From Natronosalvus rutilus (GTDB lineage Archaea > Halobacteriota > Halobacteria > Halobacteriales > Natrialbaceae): DNA of 64,000 bases. A model generated the notes under the pieces. The model saw only the letters and a program-made list of their open reading frames with translations. It did no database searches and was not told where the DNA came from. The stretch spans positions 3,453,451 to 3,517,450 of the forward strand of contig NZ_CP100355.1 in NCBI RefSeq assembly GCF_024204665.1, written 5' to 3'. Position numbers and translations under genes: made by a program. Of this stretch, positions 41,137 to 50,664 are shown in pieces (the stretch's first letter is position 1; every line of letters starts with the position of its first letter).

Positions 41137-44061
41137 TCACTCGGTGAACGTGATCCAGCCTTCGGGTGCGTGCGATTTCACCGCCATCATCGCCTCGCGG
41201 GCATCGGTCCGGTGCTCGTAGCTCTGGGTGCTCTCGGCCAGCACGTCGCCGTAGGTGTCGATCAGCCGCCAGACCCAGCCGTCCTCCGCGCGGTGGAGTT
41301 CGAAGGAGACGCTGTCGATCTCGAGGATGCTCGCGTTCGCGATCAGCCCGCGGACGTCCTCGAGTGCCGCCTGGGCGGACTCGCTCGAGGCGTGGCCCTC
41401 CGACCCGACCGCGACGGTGCGTCCGTTCTCGTCGATCAGCCGCCAGCGCCACCGTCCGTCCTCGTCGGCGAACAGTTCGAAGGAGGCGACGTCGAAGTCG
41501 ACGCGACCGGCGATGGGTGCCCGTCGCCTGACCTCGTCGACGACAGCCATCGCGTCCGCCTTGGTGCGCTCGGTTTCAACGGCGCTCGCGAGTACCTCCC
41601 GGTCGGAGTCGATGAGTTCCCAGGCCCAGCCGCCGTCGTCGGTCAGCCGGATGGCCGCCGTGTCGATGGTGAAGATCGGCGCGTCGGCCGCTCGTGCTTT
41701 CAGACCCTTGACGGCGGACATCACGCGACCCCGCGAGTCGTACGTCCGGGTGGCGTCGGTGACGGTCGTCCGCTCGCGGTCGAGGAGCCGCCAGCGCCAC
41801 TCGCCGCTCCCGCTCCCGTACAGCTGGACGGAGACGTCGCCGATCGTCGTGGGCTGGCCGTTCGCCGCCGTCTCGCGGACGTCGTCGATGGCGCGCTCGA
41901 GTTCGTCGCGGGTCGAGGTCTCTTCGGCGGACACGGCGACGGTTTCGCCCGATGGAAGCACGAATCGCCACTGCCAGTCCTGGTCGGCGTAGGTCTGGAA
42001 GATGGCGTCGTCCATGGTCCGGATGCTCGAGTCGAGGTGGGCGAGCAGGCGTTCCATGGCTTCTTTGGCCGCCGCCCGCGTCGGGTGGCTGGCCGGATCC
42101 TCCGCGACCATCTTGCCGGCCTCGTCGATCAGCCGCCAGCCCCACTCGCCGTCCTCGGTGAAGATTTCGAAGGCAGCCGTATCGATCTCGAGGAGCTCGG
42201 CCTCGGGCGCCTGCTCTTTGAGCGTCATCATGGCCTCCGCGGCGTCCCCGCGGGAGGTGTGTTCCTCGCCGGAGTCGGCGAGCACGTTGCCGTCCTCGTC
42301 GATCAGCCGCCAGCGCCACTCGCCGGAATCGGCCTCGTAGACCTGGAACGCGGCGTTCTCGAACTCGATGAGATCGGCCTCGCTGGCCTGCTGGCGGACG
42401 CGTTCGATGGCGTCCTCGGCAGCGTCCTCGCCGAGGTGGGCCTCGGTGCTGGCCGCGATGACTTCCCGATCCTCCGTGACGAGGCGCCAGTGCCAGTCCT
42501 GAGTCACTGCCGGCTCGTCGGTACCGGTCGATTCGTCGTTCGCCTCGGCGTCGTCGATGCCGTCGGTGACGTCGACGCCGTCAGCGTCGTCTGCGTCGAC
42601 GGGTTTCAGTTCGCCGCCGTCCGCGGCGGCCATCCGGTGGGAGGGATAGATCTCGTACTCGGCGTCGTCGATCTCCACTACGGACGCGGCCGTCGCGTGG
42701 CCGGCGAACGCGGTGGTCTCCTCGGTGGTCGCCGATTCGCTTCCGTGGGTCGATGGGTTGCGGGCAACGACGTGTTCGTTCTCGTCGACCAGTCGCCAGT
42801 TCCAGCCGTCTTCGGCCTCGGTCTCGTAGCACTCGTAGGTCGGGTCGCTCGCGACGGTCACCGACGCCGACTCGAGTTCCGAGAGGAGCGCCTCGACGCT
42901 GTCCTCCGCGGCGCGCCTGGTCTCGAAGTCGGTCGTCGCCCGGGCCAGTTCCTCGTCGGCCTCGTCGACGAACCGCCAGGTCCAGCCGTCGGCCTCCTCG
43001 AGGAGTTCGACGCCGACGTGGTCGACGTCGAGCAGTCGCGCCCGGTCGAACCGCTCGGCGAACGTCTGGGCGGCCGCCTCGGCCCGGTCCATCGATGCGT
43101 AGCCCTCCTCGCTCTCGGCCAGCGGGCGCCGGTCGTCGTCGAGCAATTGCCAGTACCACTGGTCGCGCCGTTCGGTGTAGGTGAAGGCTGCCCCCTCGAT
43201 CTCGATCACGTCCGCGCCCGGGCCGCGGTCCTTGAGGAAACTCACCGACTGTTCGGCGTCGTCGCGTCGGTCGAACTCGCTCGCGCAGGTCCCCACGACG
43301 CTCCCGTCGTCTCGGGCCAGCGTCCACTGCCAGGTTCCCTCGCGGTCCTCGTGGAGGCGAAACGCCGAGGTCGTCAGCTCCATCAGGCCCGCCGACCCGA
43401 TCTGGGACTTGACGTTCTCGATGCCCGACTCCGTCTCCGGACGGGTGACCGCGCTGGTCACGCTCTCGGCGAGCGCCTCGAGGTGGAGCACGTGCCACTT
43501 CCAGTCGCCTTCCTCGTCGCGGAAGACGGCGAACTGGGCGCCCTCGAGGGAGTCCCCGGTCATAATCGGGGGCTCCTCGGTCGCGCCTTCTTCCGCGACG
43601 AACATCCCCTTTCGACCGGTGACGATGGGGACGAGCGCGGTTACGCCGGCGATGATCGCGACGCCGGTCGCGTAGAGCGCGACGACCTCGACCGTCAGTT
43701 CGGCGCCGTGATCGTACCAGTGGGTGGGGTAGACGACTCCGAAGGAAACGGCGCCGGCGAGGGCGACGATCAGTCCGACGACGCTGGCCTGTATCCCCCG
43801 TCTCCGGACGGGTAACAGGAGGACGATGCCGAAGAGGCAGAGCGCGAGCCCCGTCGCGGCCGATACGCCGGAAATCCTGAACTGGAGGAACGATTCCTCG
43901 CCCGCGTAGCCGATGACGAAAACGACGACGCCCACGGCCCCGATGAGATAGCCGGCGATGAACACCCAGAATCCGTACACGTCCTTCGTCGAATCCGGCT
44001 CGCCGACGTAGTGTTCGTACAGTCGAAACAAATTTTGGTGAAAGTCACTGAGAGACGACAT
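41137..44061 (-). CDS. Membrane protein with about thirteen tandem DUF1508-like modules
   Basis: From ATG 44061 (MSSLSDFHQNLFRLYEHYVG) the protein has 974 residues. The first 150 or so contain four hydrophobic helices. The rest is a string of modules of about 55-65 residues, each with an aromatic core such as GEWRWRLIDEDGNVLADSGE, followed by a helix (SRGDAAEAMMTLKEQAPEAE). Copies are centred near GDWKWHVL, GTWQWTLA, DQWYWQLL, DGWTWRFV, DGWNWRLV, DWHWRLV, EWRWRLI, EWGWRLI, DWQWRFV, EWRWRLL, GWAWELI, RWRWRLI and GWVWRLI. This is the YegP/DUF1508 pattern, normally found in one or two copies. An acidic linker interrupts module six. Location and function are unknown. Confidence 0.82.
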   Translation of the reverse strand: MSSLSDFHQNLFRLYEHYVGEPDSTKDVYGFWVFIAGYLIGAVGVVVFVIGYAGEESFLQFRISGVSAATGLALCLFGIVLLLPVRRRGIQASVVGLIVALAGAVSFGVVYPTHWYDHGAELTVEVVALYATGVAIIAGVTALVPIVTGRKGMFVAEEGATEEPPIMTGDSLEGAQFAVFRDEEGDWKWHVLHLEALAESVTSAVTRPETESGIENVKSQIGSAGLMELTTSAFRLHEDREGTWQWTLARDDGSVVGTCASEFDRRDDAEQSVSFLKDRGPGADVIEIEGAAFTYTERRDQWYWQLLDDDRRPLAESEEGYASMDRAEAAAQTFAERFDRARLLDVDHVGVELLEEADGWTWRFVDEADEELARATTDFETRRAAEDSVEALLSELESASVTVASDPTYECYETEAEDGWNWRLVDENEHVVARNPSTHGSESATTEETTAFAGHATAASVVEIDDAEYEIYPSHRMAAADGGELKPVDADDADGVDVTDGIDDAEANDESTGTDEPAVTQDWHWRLVTEDREVIAASTEAHLGEDAAEDAIERVRQQASEADLIEFENAAFQVYEADSGEWRWRLIDEDGNVLADSGEEHTSRGDAAEAMMTLKEQAPEAELLEIDTAAFEIFTEDGEWGWRLIDEAGKMVAEDPASHPTRAAAKEAMERLLAHLDSSIRTMDDAIFQTYADQDWQWRFVLPSGETVAVSAEETSTRDELERAIDDVRETAANGQPTTIGDVSVQLYGSGSGEWRWRLLDRERTTVTDATRTYDSRGRVMSAVKGLKARAADAPIFTIDTAAIRLTDDGGWAWELIDSDREVLASAVETERTKADAMAVVDEVRRRAPIAGRVDFDVASFELFADEDGRWRWRLIDENGRTVAVGSEGHASSESAQAALEDVRGLIANASILEIDSVSFELHRAEDGWVWRLIDTYGDVLAESTQSYEHRTDAREAMMAVKSHAPEGWITFTE

Positions 44062-44518
44062 TCTGAAACTCGAGTGCATCACCACACTCAACCATAATAA
44101 ACTTCTGGCTACCAATAATTAGAATTACATATTCGGAAACCGGCGGACGACGCGGCCCTAGACGGTTCGAAACCAGTTGGTCACCGATTCGGTCGGGGCC
44201 GTCACGGCGACCGGAGACGCCACAGACGTCGCGGTCGGAACCGCATCGTCGAACGACGCGACCGCACGAACGATGCGGTTCGACCGGGCGAGTCCCGTCG
44301 ATCACGGCCTCGAGCACCGGCGGCAGTACCGGGAAACTGATAACTCGAACTGATACTTAAGCAGGTGTCGCTTCTCTCGGCCGTTCCAGCGAAAGGCGAT
44401 TTGGCTCCGATGGGCGACGTACCCGAGGCTCGAGACGGTATCGATGAACGGAATCCCTCTCGAGATAAGACCAGAGAACGTAACCCCACCTCGAGACGCC
44501 TTCAGTGACCGAGCTCCG
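44062..44518. other. 457-base gap with a 12-bp-stem hairpin
   Basis: No gene is supported here. GAACCGCATCGT (44238-44249) pairs perfectly with ACGATGCGGTTC (44270-44281) around a 20-base loop. The left part of the gap is AT-rich and contains the promoter of the modular membrane protein. Antisense frames in the right part are shadows of GC-rich DNA. Confidence 0.5.
44092..44101 (-). promoter_or_regulatory. Probable TATA box of the DUF1508-module gene
   Basis: TTTATTATGG on the minus strand lies 31-40 bases before ATG 44061, within an AT-rich patch. Confidence 0.5.
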
Positions 44519-45346
44519 TCACTTCAACACGGCACCGGCCGAGTGGGTCCCACACACCGACGGCTCGTAGCCCGCATCCGACAGACCCGTGCCGAGCGCG
44601 AACACCGTATTGCCGAGCATCGCCATCGACGCCTGGCCCTCGACGTCCGCGACGGCCTCGAGCACGTCCCGTACCTCGTCGGTGAGCAATCCTGCCTCGC
44701 GGGCGAACCGGCGAGAGGCGTAGATGAACGACGTGAGCGTCGGTTCGTCGACGACCAGCGAGAGCGCCTCTTGCCCGGCCGCCGACAGTACCTCCGTGTC
44801 GCCCGTAATGACGTCAGCCGTCGACAGCCCACCGAACGAGAGGTATTCTACGCGTGCCCGTGCGGGGATCGCGTCCAGAACGTTGTGGGCTGGCGCGCCC
44901 GGTTCGAGCCGAATTGGAATCCCTCCGTGGGCCTGGGCGACGACGTCGCCGAGTCCAGTCCCGGCCTGGACCTCCGCACCGTGGGCGAGCGTCACCAGTT
45001 CGTTGTACGAGAGGCGTCGATCGAAAACGTGATTGGCGGCCAGCGCCGCACCCAGTGCCGTCGCCCCGGAGATGCCGAATCCGGATCCGAGCGGGAGCGA
45101 GGCCTCGACGTCGACTCGTGCCGGCGCCTCGAGCGTCTCGAGTACCGTGTAGACGGGGTCGATGTCGACGCGCTCGCCCTCGAGGGAGATGGCTGGTTCG
45201 TCGGCCCGCGTCACCGTCACGTCGACGCCGTCGGTCAGCGTCAGCCCCGCGCCTCGAGAGCCGGCTTTCGTCGGGTCGTCGTCCGGGTGGGCGCTGAAAA
45301 ACCCGGTGATGTGGCCGGGAACGAACGCCGTCGCCTCCTCGCGCAT
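44519..45346 (-). CDS. Pantoate kinase (archaeal GHMP kinase)
   Basis: From ATG 45346 (MREEATAFVPGHITGFFSAH) the protein has 275 residues. The N-terminal FVPGHITGFF and the GHMP ATP-binding loop LPLGSGFGISGATALGAALA (about 84-103) are typical of archaeal pantoate kinase, as are GAEVQAGTGLGDVVAQAHGG and the C-terminal GTHSAGAV. It phosphorylates pantoate for the ligase at 39090, the two-step archaeal CoA entry. The frame extension to 45685 is antisense to the next gene and not used. Confidence 0.92.
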   Translation of the reverse strand: MREEATAFVPGHITGFFSAHPDDDPTKAGSRGAGLTLTDGVDVTVTRADEPAISLEGERVDIDPVYTVLETLEAPARVDVEASLPLGSGFGISGATALGAALAANHVFDRRLSYNELVTLAHGAEVQAGTGLGDVVAQAHGGIPIRLEPGAPAHNVLDAIPARARVEYLSFGGLSTADVITGDTEVLSAAGQEALSLVVDEPTLTSFIYASRRFAREAGLLTDEVRDVLEAVADVEGQASMAMLGNTVFALGTGLSDAGYEPSVCGTHSAGAVLK

Positions 45347-45572
45347 ACGGTCGTCGTTTCGGCCCGGCGGATATAACGTTGAAGATTCTGCCCAACAGGG
45401 GCCGTTCCGGCAAACACATGGGCGTGGCTTTTCCGTCCCGAGCGCCCAGTACCGGTACGACGACTGGGTGAGTCGCCTCGCTTCCGGGGGAAACGTCGCC
45501 GCGACCGAGCCTGACATTCGTACCTCGAGCTCCGAACCTCGAACCGGGCGACCCGTCCAGCCACCCCTCACG

Positions 45573-46958
45573 ATGGTCACGAACACGAAGACCGACAATT
45601 TTGGCGCGTTCTTCAGACGGTATACGAAGACCTGGGTCCACGCCGTCGCGACGGCCGGATTGACCGCCTTCGGTACACTGACCATCTACTACCGCGGGTT
45701 CGCCGTCCTGGCGCTCGCCAGTTATGTCGTTCCACCGATTGCGCTCTACGTCGCTCGCGGACGCCGATCCGGGGCCGTGACCGCGACTGACGACGAGGTG
45801 TCTCGATCGAGGGCGAAAACCGACCCGCGTGCCGACCGGCCCGAACCGGGCTCGAGCGGCGGAAACACACAGTCGACACGGGCGGTTGAAACGAACTCGG
45901 GGACGGGGACGTCTACCGGTGCCAGTTCGGACGCTGACGAGTACACGAACGCAGATGCCGATTCGGACACTGACACCGACATGAACAGCGCTGTGGATAC
46001 TGACGCCGATACGGACAGCAACGCAGACACTGACGCCGATGGCACCTCGAGCCGTCCCGAGAAGGCAAACTGGACCACCGTCGACAGCCCGACAGACGCC
46101 ACCCTCTGCGACGTCGCCGTCGGCACGGGCGCCGTCGCTGTCGGAACCGGCGGCACGGTCCTCCTGGCCACCGACGACGGGTGGGAAGCAGTCCTCGAGC
46201 ACGGTCCCGCCGGCCAGGATCAGGACCTCTACGGCGTCGACGTGACGGACGACGGCGGCGTAGCCTGGATCGCCGGCGACGGCGGCGCGGTCGCCCGCCT
46301 CGAGATGGCAACCGGGCGCCACACGGACTTCTCCGCCCCGGACGACCGGACCGACAACTTGACCGGCCTGGCCGCTGCGGGCGCGACCGGCGACGAGACC
46401 GTCCTCCTGATCACCGGGTCGGGAGCGGTCGTCAGGGGCCGATACCGGGACGGCGACCTCGCGTGGGCTGAACCCGTCACGCCCGGCAGCGGCTCGAGCC
46501 TGTCCGGCGTGACTTTGCGCGACGCCGAGACCGGGTTCTGCTGTGACACCAACGACGGCGTGTTTCGGACCGACGACGGCGGCCGCACGTTCGACGCGAT
46601 CGGCATCGACGGATCGGAGGGGACGTTGACCGACGTCGTGGCGGGCAACGGTGAGGGCGAGGGAGAGGAAACAGCATGCCACGCGAGCACCGACGCCGGC
46701 TTCGTCTACCGATACGAGGAGCCCCCGTCCACGTGGACGCCCGACCGCGTCGGCGACGACGCGATCACGGCCATCGCTCGAGCAGGGAGCCACCTCGTGG
46801 CGATCAACGATCAGGGCGGCGTCTACGATCGTCCCGACCTCACGGCCGACTGGGAGCACGTCGTGACCGGCGCGAGCGGCCCCCTCTACGGTGTCGCGAT
46901 CGGTGCTGGCCGGGCAGTTGCCGTCGGAGAAGGTGGGACTGTGCTCGAGCGGCAGTGA
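45573..46958 (+). CDS. Membrane-anchored beta-propeller (YCF48/sortilin-like) protein
   Basis: From ATG 45573 (MVTNTKTDNFGAFFRRYTKT) the protein has 461 residues. One or two N-terminal helices (VHAVATAGLTAFGTLTIYY, GFAVLALASYVVPPIALYV) are followed by a long Ser/Asp/Thr linker with DADSDTDTDMNSAVDTDADT-type repeats. A C-terminal domain of repeated blades follows (AVAVGTGGTVLLATDDGWEA, VAWIAGDGGAVARLE, GFCCDTNDGVFRTDDGGRTF, AVAVGEGGTVLERQ). The TDDGGxTF motif is typical of photosynthesis-assembly-like or BNR-type propellers. It may face outside or inside; the linker suggests a spacer. Function unknown. Confidence 0.75.
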   Translation: MVTNTKTDNFGAFFRRYTKTWVHAVATAGLTAFGTLTIYYRGFAVLALASYVVPPIALYVARGRRSGAVTATDDEVSRSRAKTDPRADRPEPGSSGGNTQSTRAVETNSGTGTSTGASSDADEYTNADADSDTDTDMNSAVDTDADTDSNADTDADGTSSRPEKANWTTVDSPTDATLCDVAVGTGAVAVGTGGTVLLATDDGWEAVLEHGPAGQDQDLYGVDVTDDGGVAWIAGDGGAVARLEMATGRHTDFSAPDDRTDNLTGLAAAGATGDETVLLITGSGAVVRGRYRDGDLAWAEPVTPGSGSSLSGVTLRDAETGFCCDTNDGVFRTDDGGRTFDAIGIDGSEGTLTDVVAGNGEGEGEETACHASTDAGFVYRYEEPPSTWTPDRVGDDAITAIARAGSHLVAINDQGGVYDRPDLTADWEHVVTGASGPLYGVAIGAGRAVAVGEGGTVLERQ

Positions 46959-47133
46959 CCGGTTCCAGTTCCTGCTCGAAACGCCGGAGACGAAGCCTCG
47001 AGGACCGAATCCTGAGAGGATGGGCCAATTTCTGAGAGGAGAAGTCACGATCTCGCGCGCGTCGAGACACCTCGCTCGTAGCGGTGGACGGTGACAATCT
47101 CGATATGCAAAGTACCGCTCGACTGACTTCGGC

Positions 47134-47306
47134 GAGCCCGTACGGGCTCAGCCGCTGTCGGTCCGGCGAGACGTCGCTTCGCTCGTCTCGCTGGCTCCCA
47201 GGTCTTCGTCCTACGGCGACAGACGCTGCCGGTCTCGTGGGAATAACGCAGGATCTTTGATCCTGCGAACACCCACTCGCCGGACTTCGACCTCGCCTAT
47301 GGCGAG
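47134..47306. repeat. Hairpin cluster and partial duplication of the aspS 3' end
   Basis: The 338-base convergent gap 46959-47296 contains no gene. It holds the perfect palindrome GAGCCCGTACGGGCTC (47134-47149), the stem GCGAGAC/GTCTCGC (47166-47172 with 47185-47191), the stem CGCAGGATC/GATCCTGCG with a TTT loop (47247-47267), and CTCGCC/GGCGAG across the aspS stop (47292-47306). Bases 47211-47250 repeat 47297-47336 with 33 of 40 identities, duplicating the last codons ([11 protein letters not shown]) and stop of aspS. Confidence 0.75.
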
Positions 47307-48601
47307 AGTCGCTGTCGGTCTCGTGGGAACAGCACAGCCTCTCGAATGTTCTCGAGCCCCAGCATCGTCATGACCAGGCGCTCGCCACCGAGGCCGAACC
47401 CGGCGTGGGGCGGCATGCCGTACTTGAACATCTTCGTGTAGTACTCGAACTGGTCGGGGTCGAGGCCCTGCTGTTCGAATCCGGCGACGAGTTCCTCGTA
47501 GCGGTGCTCGCGCTGACCACCCGATACCAGCTCCATGTCGGGGTGCATCAGGTCGAACCCGGTCGAGAGCTGTTCGTCGTCCTCGTGGTCCATGATGTAG
47601 AACGGCTTGATCTCGCTGGGCCAGTCGGTGATAAAGTAGTGGCCGCCGACGTCCGCCCCCAGGGCCTTCTCGCCCTCGGTCGGGAGGTCGTCGCCCCAGA
47701 CCAGCTGCTCGTCGAGTTCGCCCGTCGCGTTGATCCGCTCGATGGCCTCCTCGTAGGTGAGTCGCGGGAAGTCGCCCTCCGGCAGGTCGAACTCGTCGGC
47801 GAGGTCCAGCGCCTCGAGCTGGTCGGCACAGTTCGCCGAGACGGCCTCGTAGGCCGCCTTGACGACGCCCTCGACAACGTCCATCGCGTCGGTGTGGTCG
47901 CAAAAGGCCCCCTCGAAGTCGATCGAGGTCGCCTCGTTGAGGTGCCGGGGCGTGTTGTGCTCCTCGGCACGGAAGATCGGCCCGATCTCGAAGACGCGCT
48001 CGAGGTTGGAGCCGGCCATCAGCTGTTTGAACAGCTGCGGGCTCTGGTTCATGAACGCCTCCTCGCCGAAGTACGTGATGGGGAAGAGTTCGGTGCCGCC
48101 CTCGGTCCCGGTGGCGACGATCTTCGGCGTCGTGATCTCCGTACAGCCGACCTCGCGGAAGTGCTCGCGGGCGGCCCGCAGAATCTCGGCGCGGATCTCG
48201 AAAATTGCCTGCACGTCGTCCTTGCGGAGGTCGAGCGTTCGGTTGTCGAGTCGCGTCGAGAGCTCCGCGTCGACCTTCTCGGAGGGATCGAGCGGGAGCT
48301 GTGGGTCGGCGGGTGCGACGACCTCGAGGTTCTCGGGGGTAATCTCGACGCCCGTTGGCGCGCGGGGTTCCTCGGCGACCTCGCCGGTGACGCTGATGAC
48401 GCTCTCGCGGGCGACGTCGAGGCCGGTCTCGACGAGGTCCTCGTTCATCTCGTCCTTCTCGAACTTAACCTGGATCTTGCCCGAGGTGTCCCGGAGGATC
48501 AGGAAGGCGATTCCGCCGAGGTCGCGTACCTCGTGGACCCAGCCGGCGACCGTCACGTGGTCGCCTGGCTCGGCGTCTGCCGTGTAGGTTCGGTCCTGCA
48601 T
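47297..48601 (-). CDS. aspS: Aspartyl-tRNA synthetase, archaeal type, probably non-discriminating
   Basis: From ATG 48601 ([20 protein letters not shown]) the protein has 434 residues. The OB-fold anticodon domain ([18 protein letters not shown]) is followed by class II motifs: motif 2 [20 protein letters not shown], and motif 3 [16 protein letters not shown]. In archaeal AspRS the residue after GWV distinguishes discriminating (Trp) from non-discriminating (His) enzymes. Here His23 (GWVHEV) points to the non-discriminating kind that also charges tRNA-Asn for amidation. This is based on recalled literature and one residue. The longer frame upstream is not conserved-looking. Confidence 0.93.
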   Translation of the reverse strand: MQDRTYTADAEPGDHVTVAGWVHEVRDLGGIAFLILRDTSGKIQVKFEKDEMNEDLVETGLDVARESVISVTGEVAEEPRAPTGVEITPENLEVVAPADPQLPLDPSEKVDAELSTRLDNRTLDLRKDDVQAIFEIRAEILRAAREHFREVGCTEITTPKIVATGTEGGTELFPITYFGEEAFMNQSPQLFKQLMAGSNLERVFEIGPIFRAEEHNTPRHLNEATSIDFEGAFCDHTDAMDVVEGVVKAAYEAVSANCADQLEALDLADEFDLPEGDFPRLTYEEAIERINATGELDEQLVWGDDLPTEGEKALGADVGGHYFITDWPSEIKPFYIMDHEDDEQLSTGFDLMHPDMELVSGGQREHRYEELVAGFEQQGLDPDQFEYYTKMFKYGMPPHAGFGLGGERLVMTMLGLENIREAVLFPRDRQRLSP

Positions 48602-48713
48602 ACCCACCGATTCTCGTAGCCGGGACTTAAGCGCAATCTTTCGTGCTCGAGTCGGAAACGAGACTCTGCCCGTTCTCATTTTTGACACTCCCGCTCGTAC
48701 CGGAAGACACTGT

Positions 48714-49196
48714 ATGCCAACGATCAACGAATCCGACCTCGAGTGGACCGAGTACGACCGTGGCGACGCACGATTCCGACGGAAACAGCTCTCGGAAGCC
48801 GCCGACGCCACCGACCTCGGCTGTAGCCTCTACGAACTCCCGGCGGGCGAGCGCTCGTGGCCGTACCACTACCACACCGGCAACGAGGAGGCGCTGTTCG
48901 TCCTGGACGGCGAAGGGACGCTCCGGTGTGAAGACGGGCCCGTTCCGCTCGAGACCGGCGACTTCACGGCGTTTCCGGCGAGCGGAGCGGGCGGCCATCG
49001 GATCGTCAACGACGGCGACGAACCGCTCCGGTACCTGCTATTCTCGACGATGAACGAGCCGGACGTGACGGTCTATCCAGAAATGGGAAAGATCGGCGTC
49101 TACGCCGGCTCGCCGCCCGGCGGGCGCGACGAACGGTCGGTCCACGGCTACTACCGGCTCGAGGACGAGGTCGAGTACTGGGACGAGGACGCCTAA
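48714..49196 (+). CDS. Cupin-domain protein
   Basis: A 160-residue protein. The two cupin motifs are present: motif 1 as [24 protein letters not shown] (split here by the first metal histidines [10 protein letters not shown]), and motif 2 around [20 protein letters not shown]. It is a single beta-barrel with a likely metal site; sugar isomerase, dioxygenase or sensor roles are all possible. Its start is 112 bases from the divergent aspS start. Confidence 0.85.
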   Translation: MPTINESDLEWTEYDRGDARFRRKQLSEAADATDLGCSLYELPAGERSWPYHYHTGNEEALFVLDGEGTLRCEDGPVPLETGDFTAFPASGAGGHRIVNDGDEPLRYLLFSTMNEPDVTVYPEMGKIGVYAGSPPGGRDERSVHGYYRLEDEVEYWDEDA

Positions 49197-49222
49197 CGCG
49201 CCGCCAGCGGACCCCAGGTGGG

Positions 49223-50569
49223 CTACCGCTCCCGAATCGTCATCGGGATCTCTTTCCTGGGCCGCGCCGTGATCGTCGCCATCAGGTCTAGTTCTGTGCC
49301 GGGAACCAGCTCGAGATGGTGGCGCTGATAGATCGTCGCCAATACGAGCCGCGCTTCGAGCATCGCAAATCGATCGCCGATACAGCGCCGTGGTCCGGCG
49401 GAGAACGGGAAGTAGGCCAGTTTCGGTAACGCAGATCGCATCTCGTCAGTCCAGCGGTCGGGTCGGAACGCCAGCGGATCGTCGTACCACCGCGGGTCCC
49501 GGTGAACGACCCACTGGTGCATCTGGACGGTCGCCCCCGGCGGAATCTCGTAGCCGCCGACCAGGTCCGGCTTGACCGCCTCGCGGACGATACTCGGGAC
49601 CGGCGGGTACAGCCGCATCGACTCCTCGACGACGCGCTCGGTGTAGGTCAGGTCCTCGAGATCGGCCATCGTCGGCGGTTCGCCCTCCAGGACGGTCCCG
49701 AGTTCCTCGACCAGCCGTCGCTCCACGGTGGGGTGAGTCGAGAGTAAGTACGCCGTGAAGGTCAGCGAGAGCGCGGTCGTCTCGTGGCCCGCGAGCAGGA
49801 GGGTCGTCACCTCGTCGCGGATCTGCTCGTCCGAGAGTCGGTCGCCGCCCTCGGTCTCCACCTTGAGCAGTTTCGAGATGACGTCGCTCTCGGTCGCGTT
49901 CGCCCGCCGTTCGTCGATGAGGTCGTAGATCAGCGAATCGAGGCGCTCGCGTGCGCGCTCGATCCGCCGTCTCGAGGGCGTCGGGATTCCCGGCGGCAGG
50001 ATGTAGTGTGAGAGGGTCTCGGAGGCCAGCATGAAGTCGTCGAGTGCCGAGGAGACGACGCCGAGACGTTCGTCGATGCCGACGCCGAAGAGCGCCCGAG
50101 CGACGATCCTGAGCGTGAGCGTCGACATCTCCTCGTGGAACGGGACTGTCTCGCCGTCGGTCCAGAAATCGGTCGTCTCGAGGCCGATGTCGGTCATCAT
50201 CGTCGCGTACTCCCGGATCCGGTCCGGGTGAAACGCCGGCTGGAGGAGGTGACGGTTGCGTCGCCAGACCGCGCCCTCGCTGTTGAGGATTCCGTTGCCG
50301 GTGATCGGTCGGAGGGTGTTCTGGAACAGGCTTCCCTTGACGTAGTGCTGGTTGTTCGCGACCAGGACGTGCTCGATGTAGTCGGGGTGGTTGAGCTGGT
50401 AGACGGGGCCGATGGGGTCGTCCCAGGAGACGATGTCCCCGTACTCGCGGGCCGTCTCGGTCATGAACTCGTAGGGTCGACGGAGGAAGGAGAGCTGTGT
50501 CCCGACGTAGGGGAGGCCGTCGGGGCCGGGCGGTCGTCTGCGGTCGGTCGAGTGTGTCGATGGGGCCAT
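49223..50569 (-). CDS. Cytochrome P450
   Basis: A 448-residue soluble P450. Signature motifs are intact: I-helix LLLAGHETTALSL, K-helix ExxR in VVEESMRLYPPVPS, PERF-like FRPDRW, and the heme loop FSAGPRRCIGDRF with Cys396 as the iron ligand. No membrane anchor is seen. Substrate is unknown; haloarchaeal P450s of this type may act on carotenoids or lipids. A GATAAAAGG box about 40 bases before the start on the minus strand may be its promoter. Its start is 95 bases from the stop of the GGGP synthase gene, which precedes it on the same strand. Confidence 0.95.
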   Translation of the reverse strand: MAPSTHSTDRRRPPGPDGLPYVGTQLSFLRRPYEFMTETAREYGDIVSWDDPIGPVYQLNHPDYIEHVLVANNQHYVKGSLFQNTLRPITGNGILNSEGAVWRRNRHLLQPAFHPDRIREYATMMTDIGLETTDFWTDGETVPFHEEMSTLTLRIVARALFGVGIDERLGVVSSALDDFMLASETLSHYILPPGIPTPSRRRIERARERLDSLIYDLIDERRANATESDVISKLLKVETEGGDRLSDEQIRDEVTTLLLAGHETTALSLTFTAYLLSTHPTVERRLVEELGTVLEGEPPTMADLEDLTYTERVVEESMRLYPPVPSIVREAVKPDLVGGYEIPPGATVQMHQWVVHRDPRWYDDPLAFRPDRWTDEMRSALPKLAYFPFSAGPRRCIGDRFAMLEARLVLATIYQRHHLELVPGTELDLMATITARPRKEIPMTIRER

Positions 50570-50664
50570 ACGGTAGTTAGGAAGGCTGACGGGTTACCTT
50601 TTATCGTCCAGGCGTCGCGCGAGGTCGAGAGCGGATGGACTCGAGGGCGATCGCCGTCCGCCGA

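Noticed and set aside
41170-43815. 881-residue plus-strand frame opposite the DUF1508-module gene
   Set aside because: It is the mirror of a repetitive gene, with repeated but non-domain sequence and no start context.
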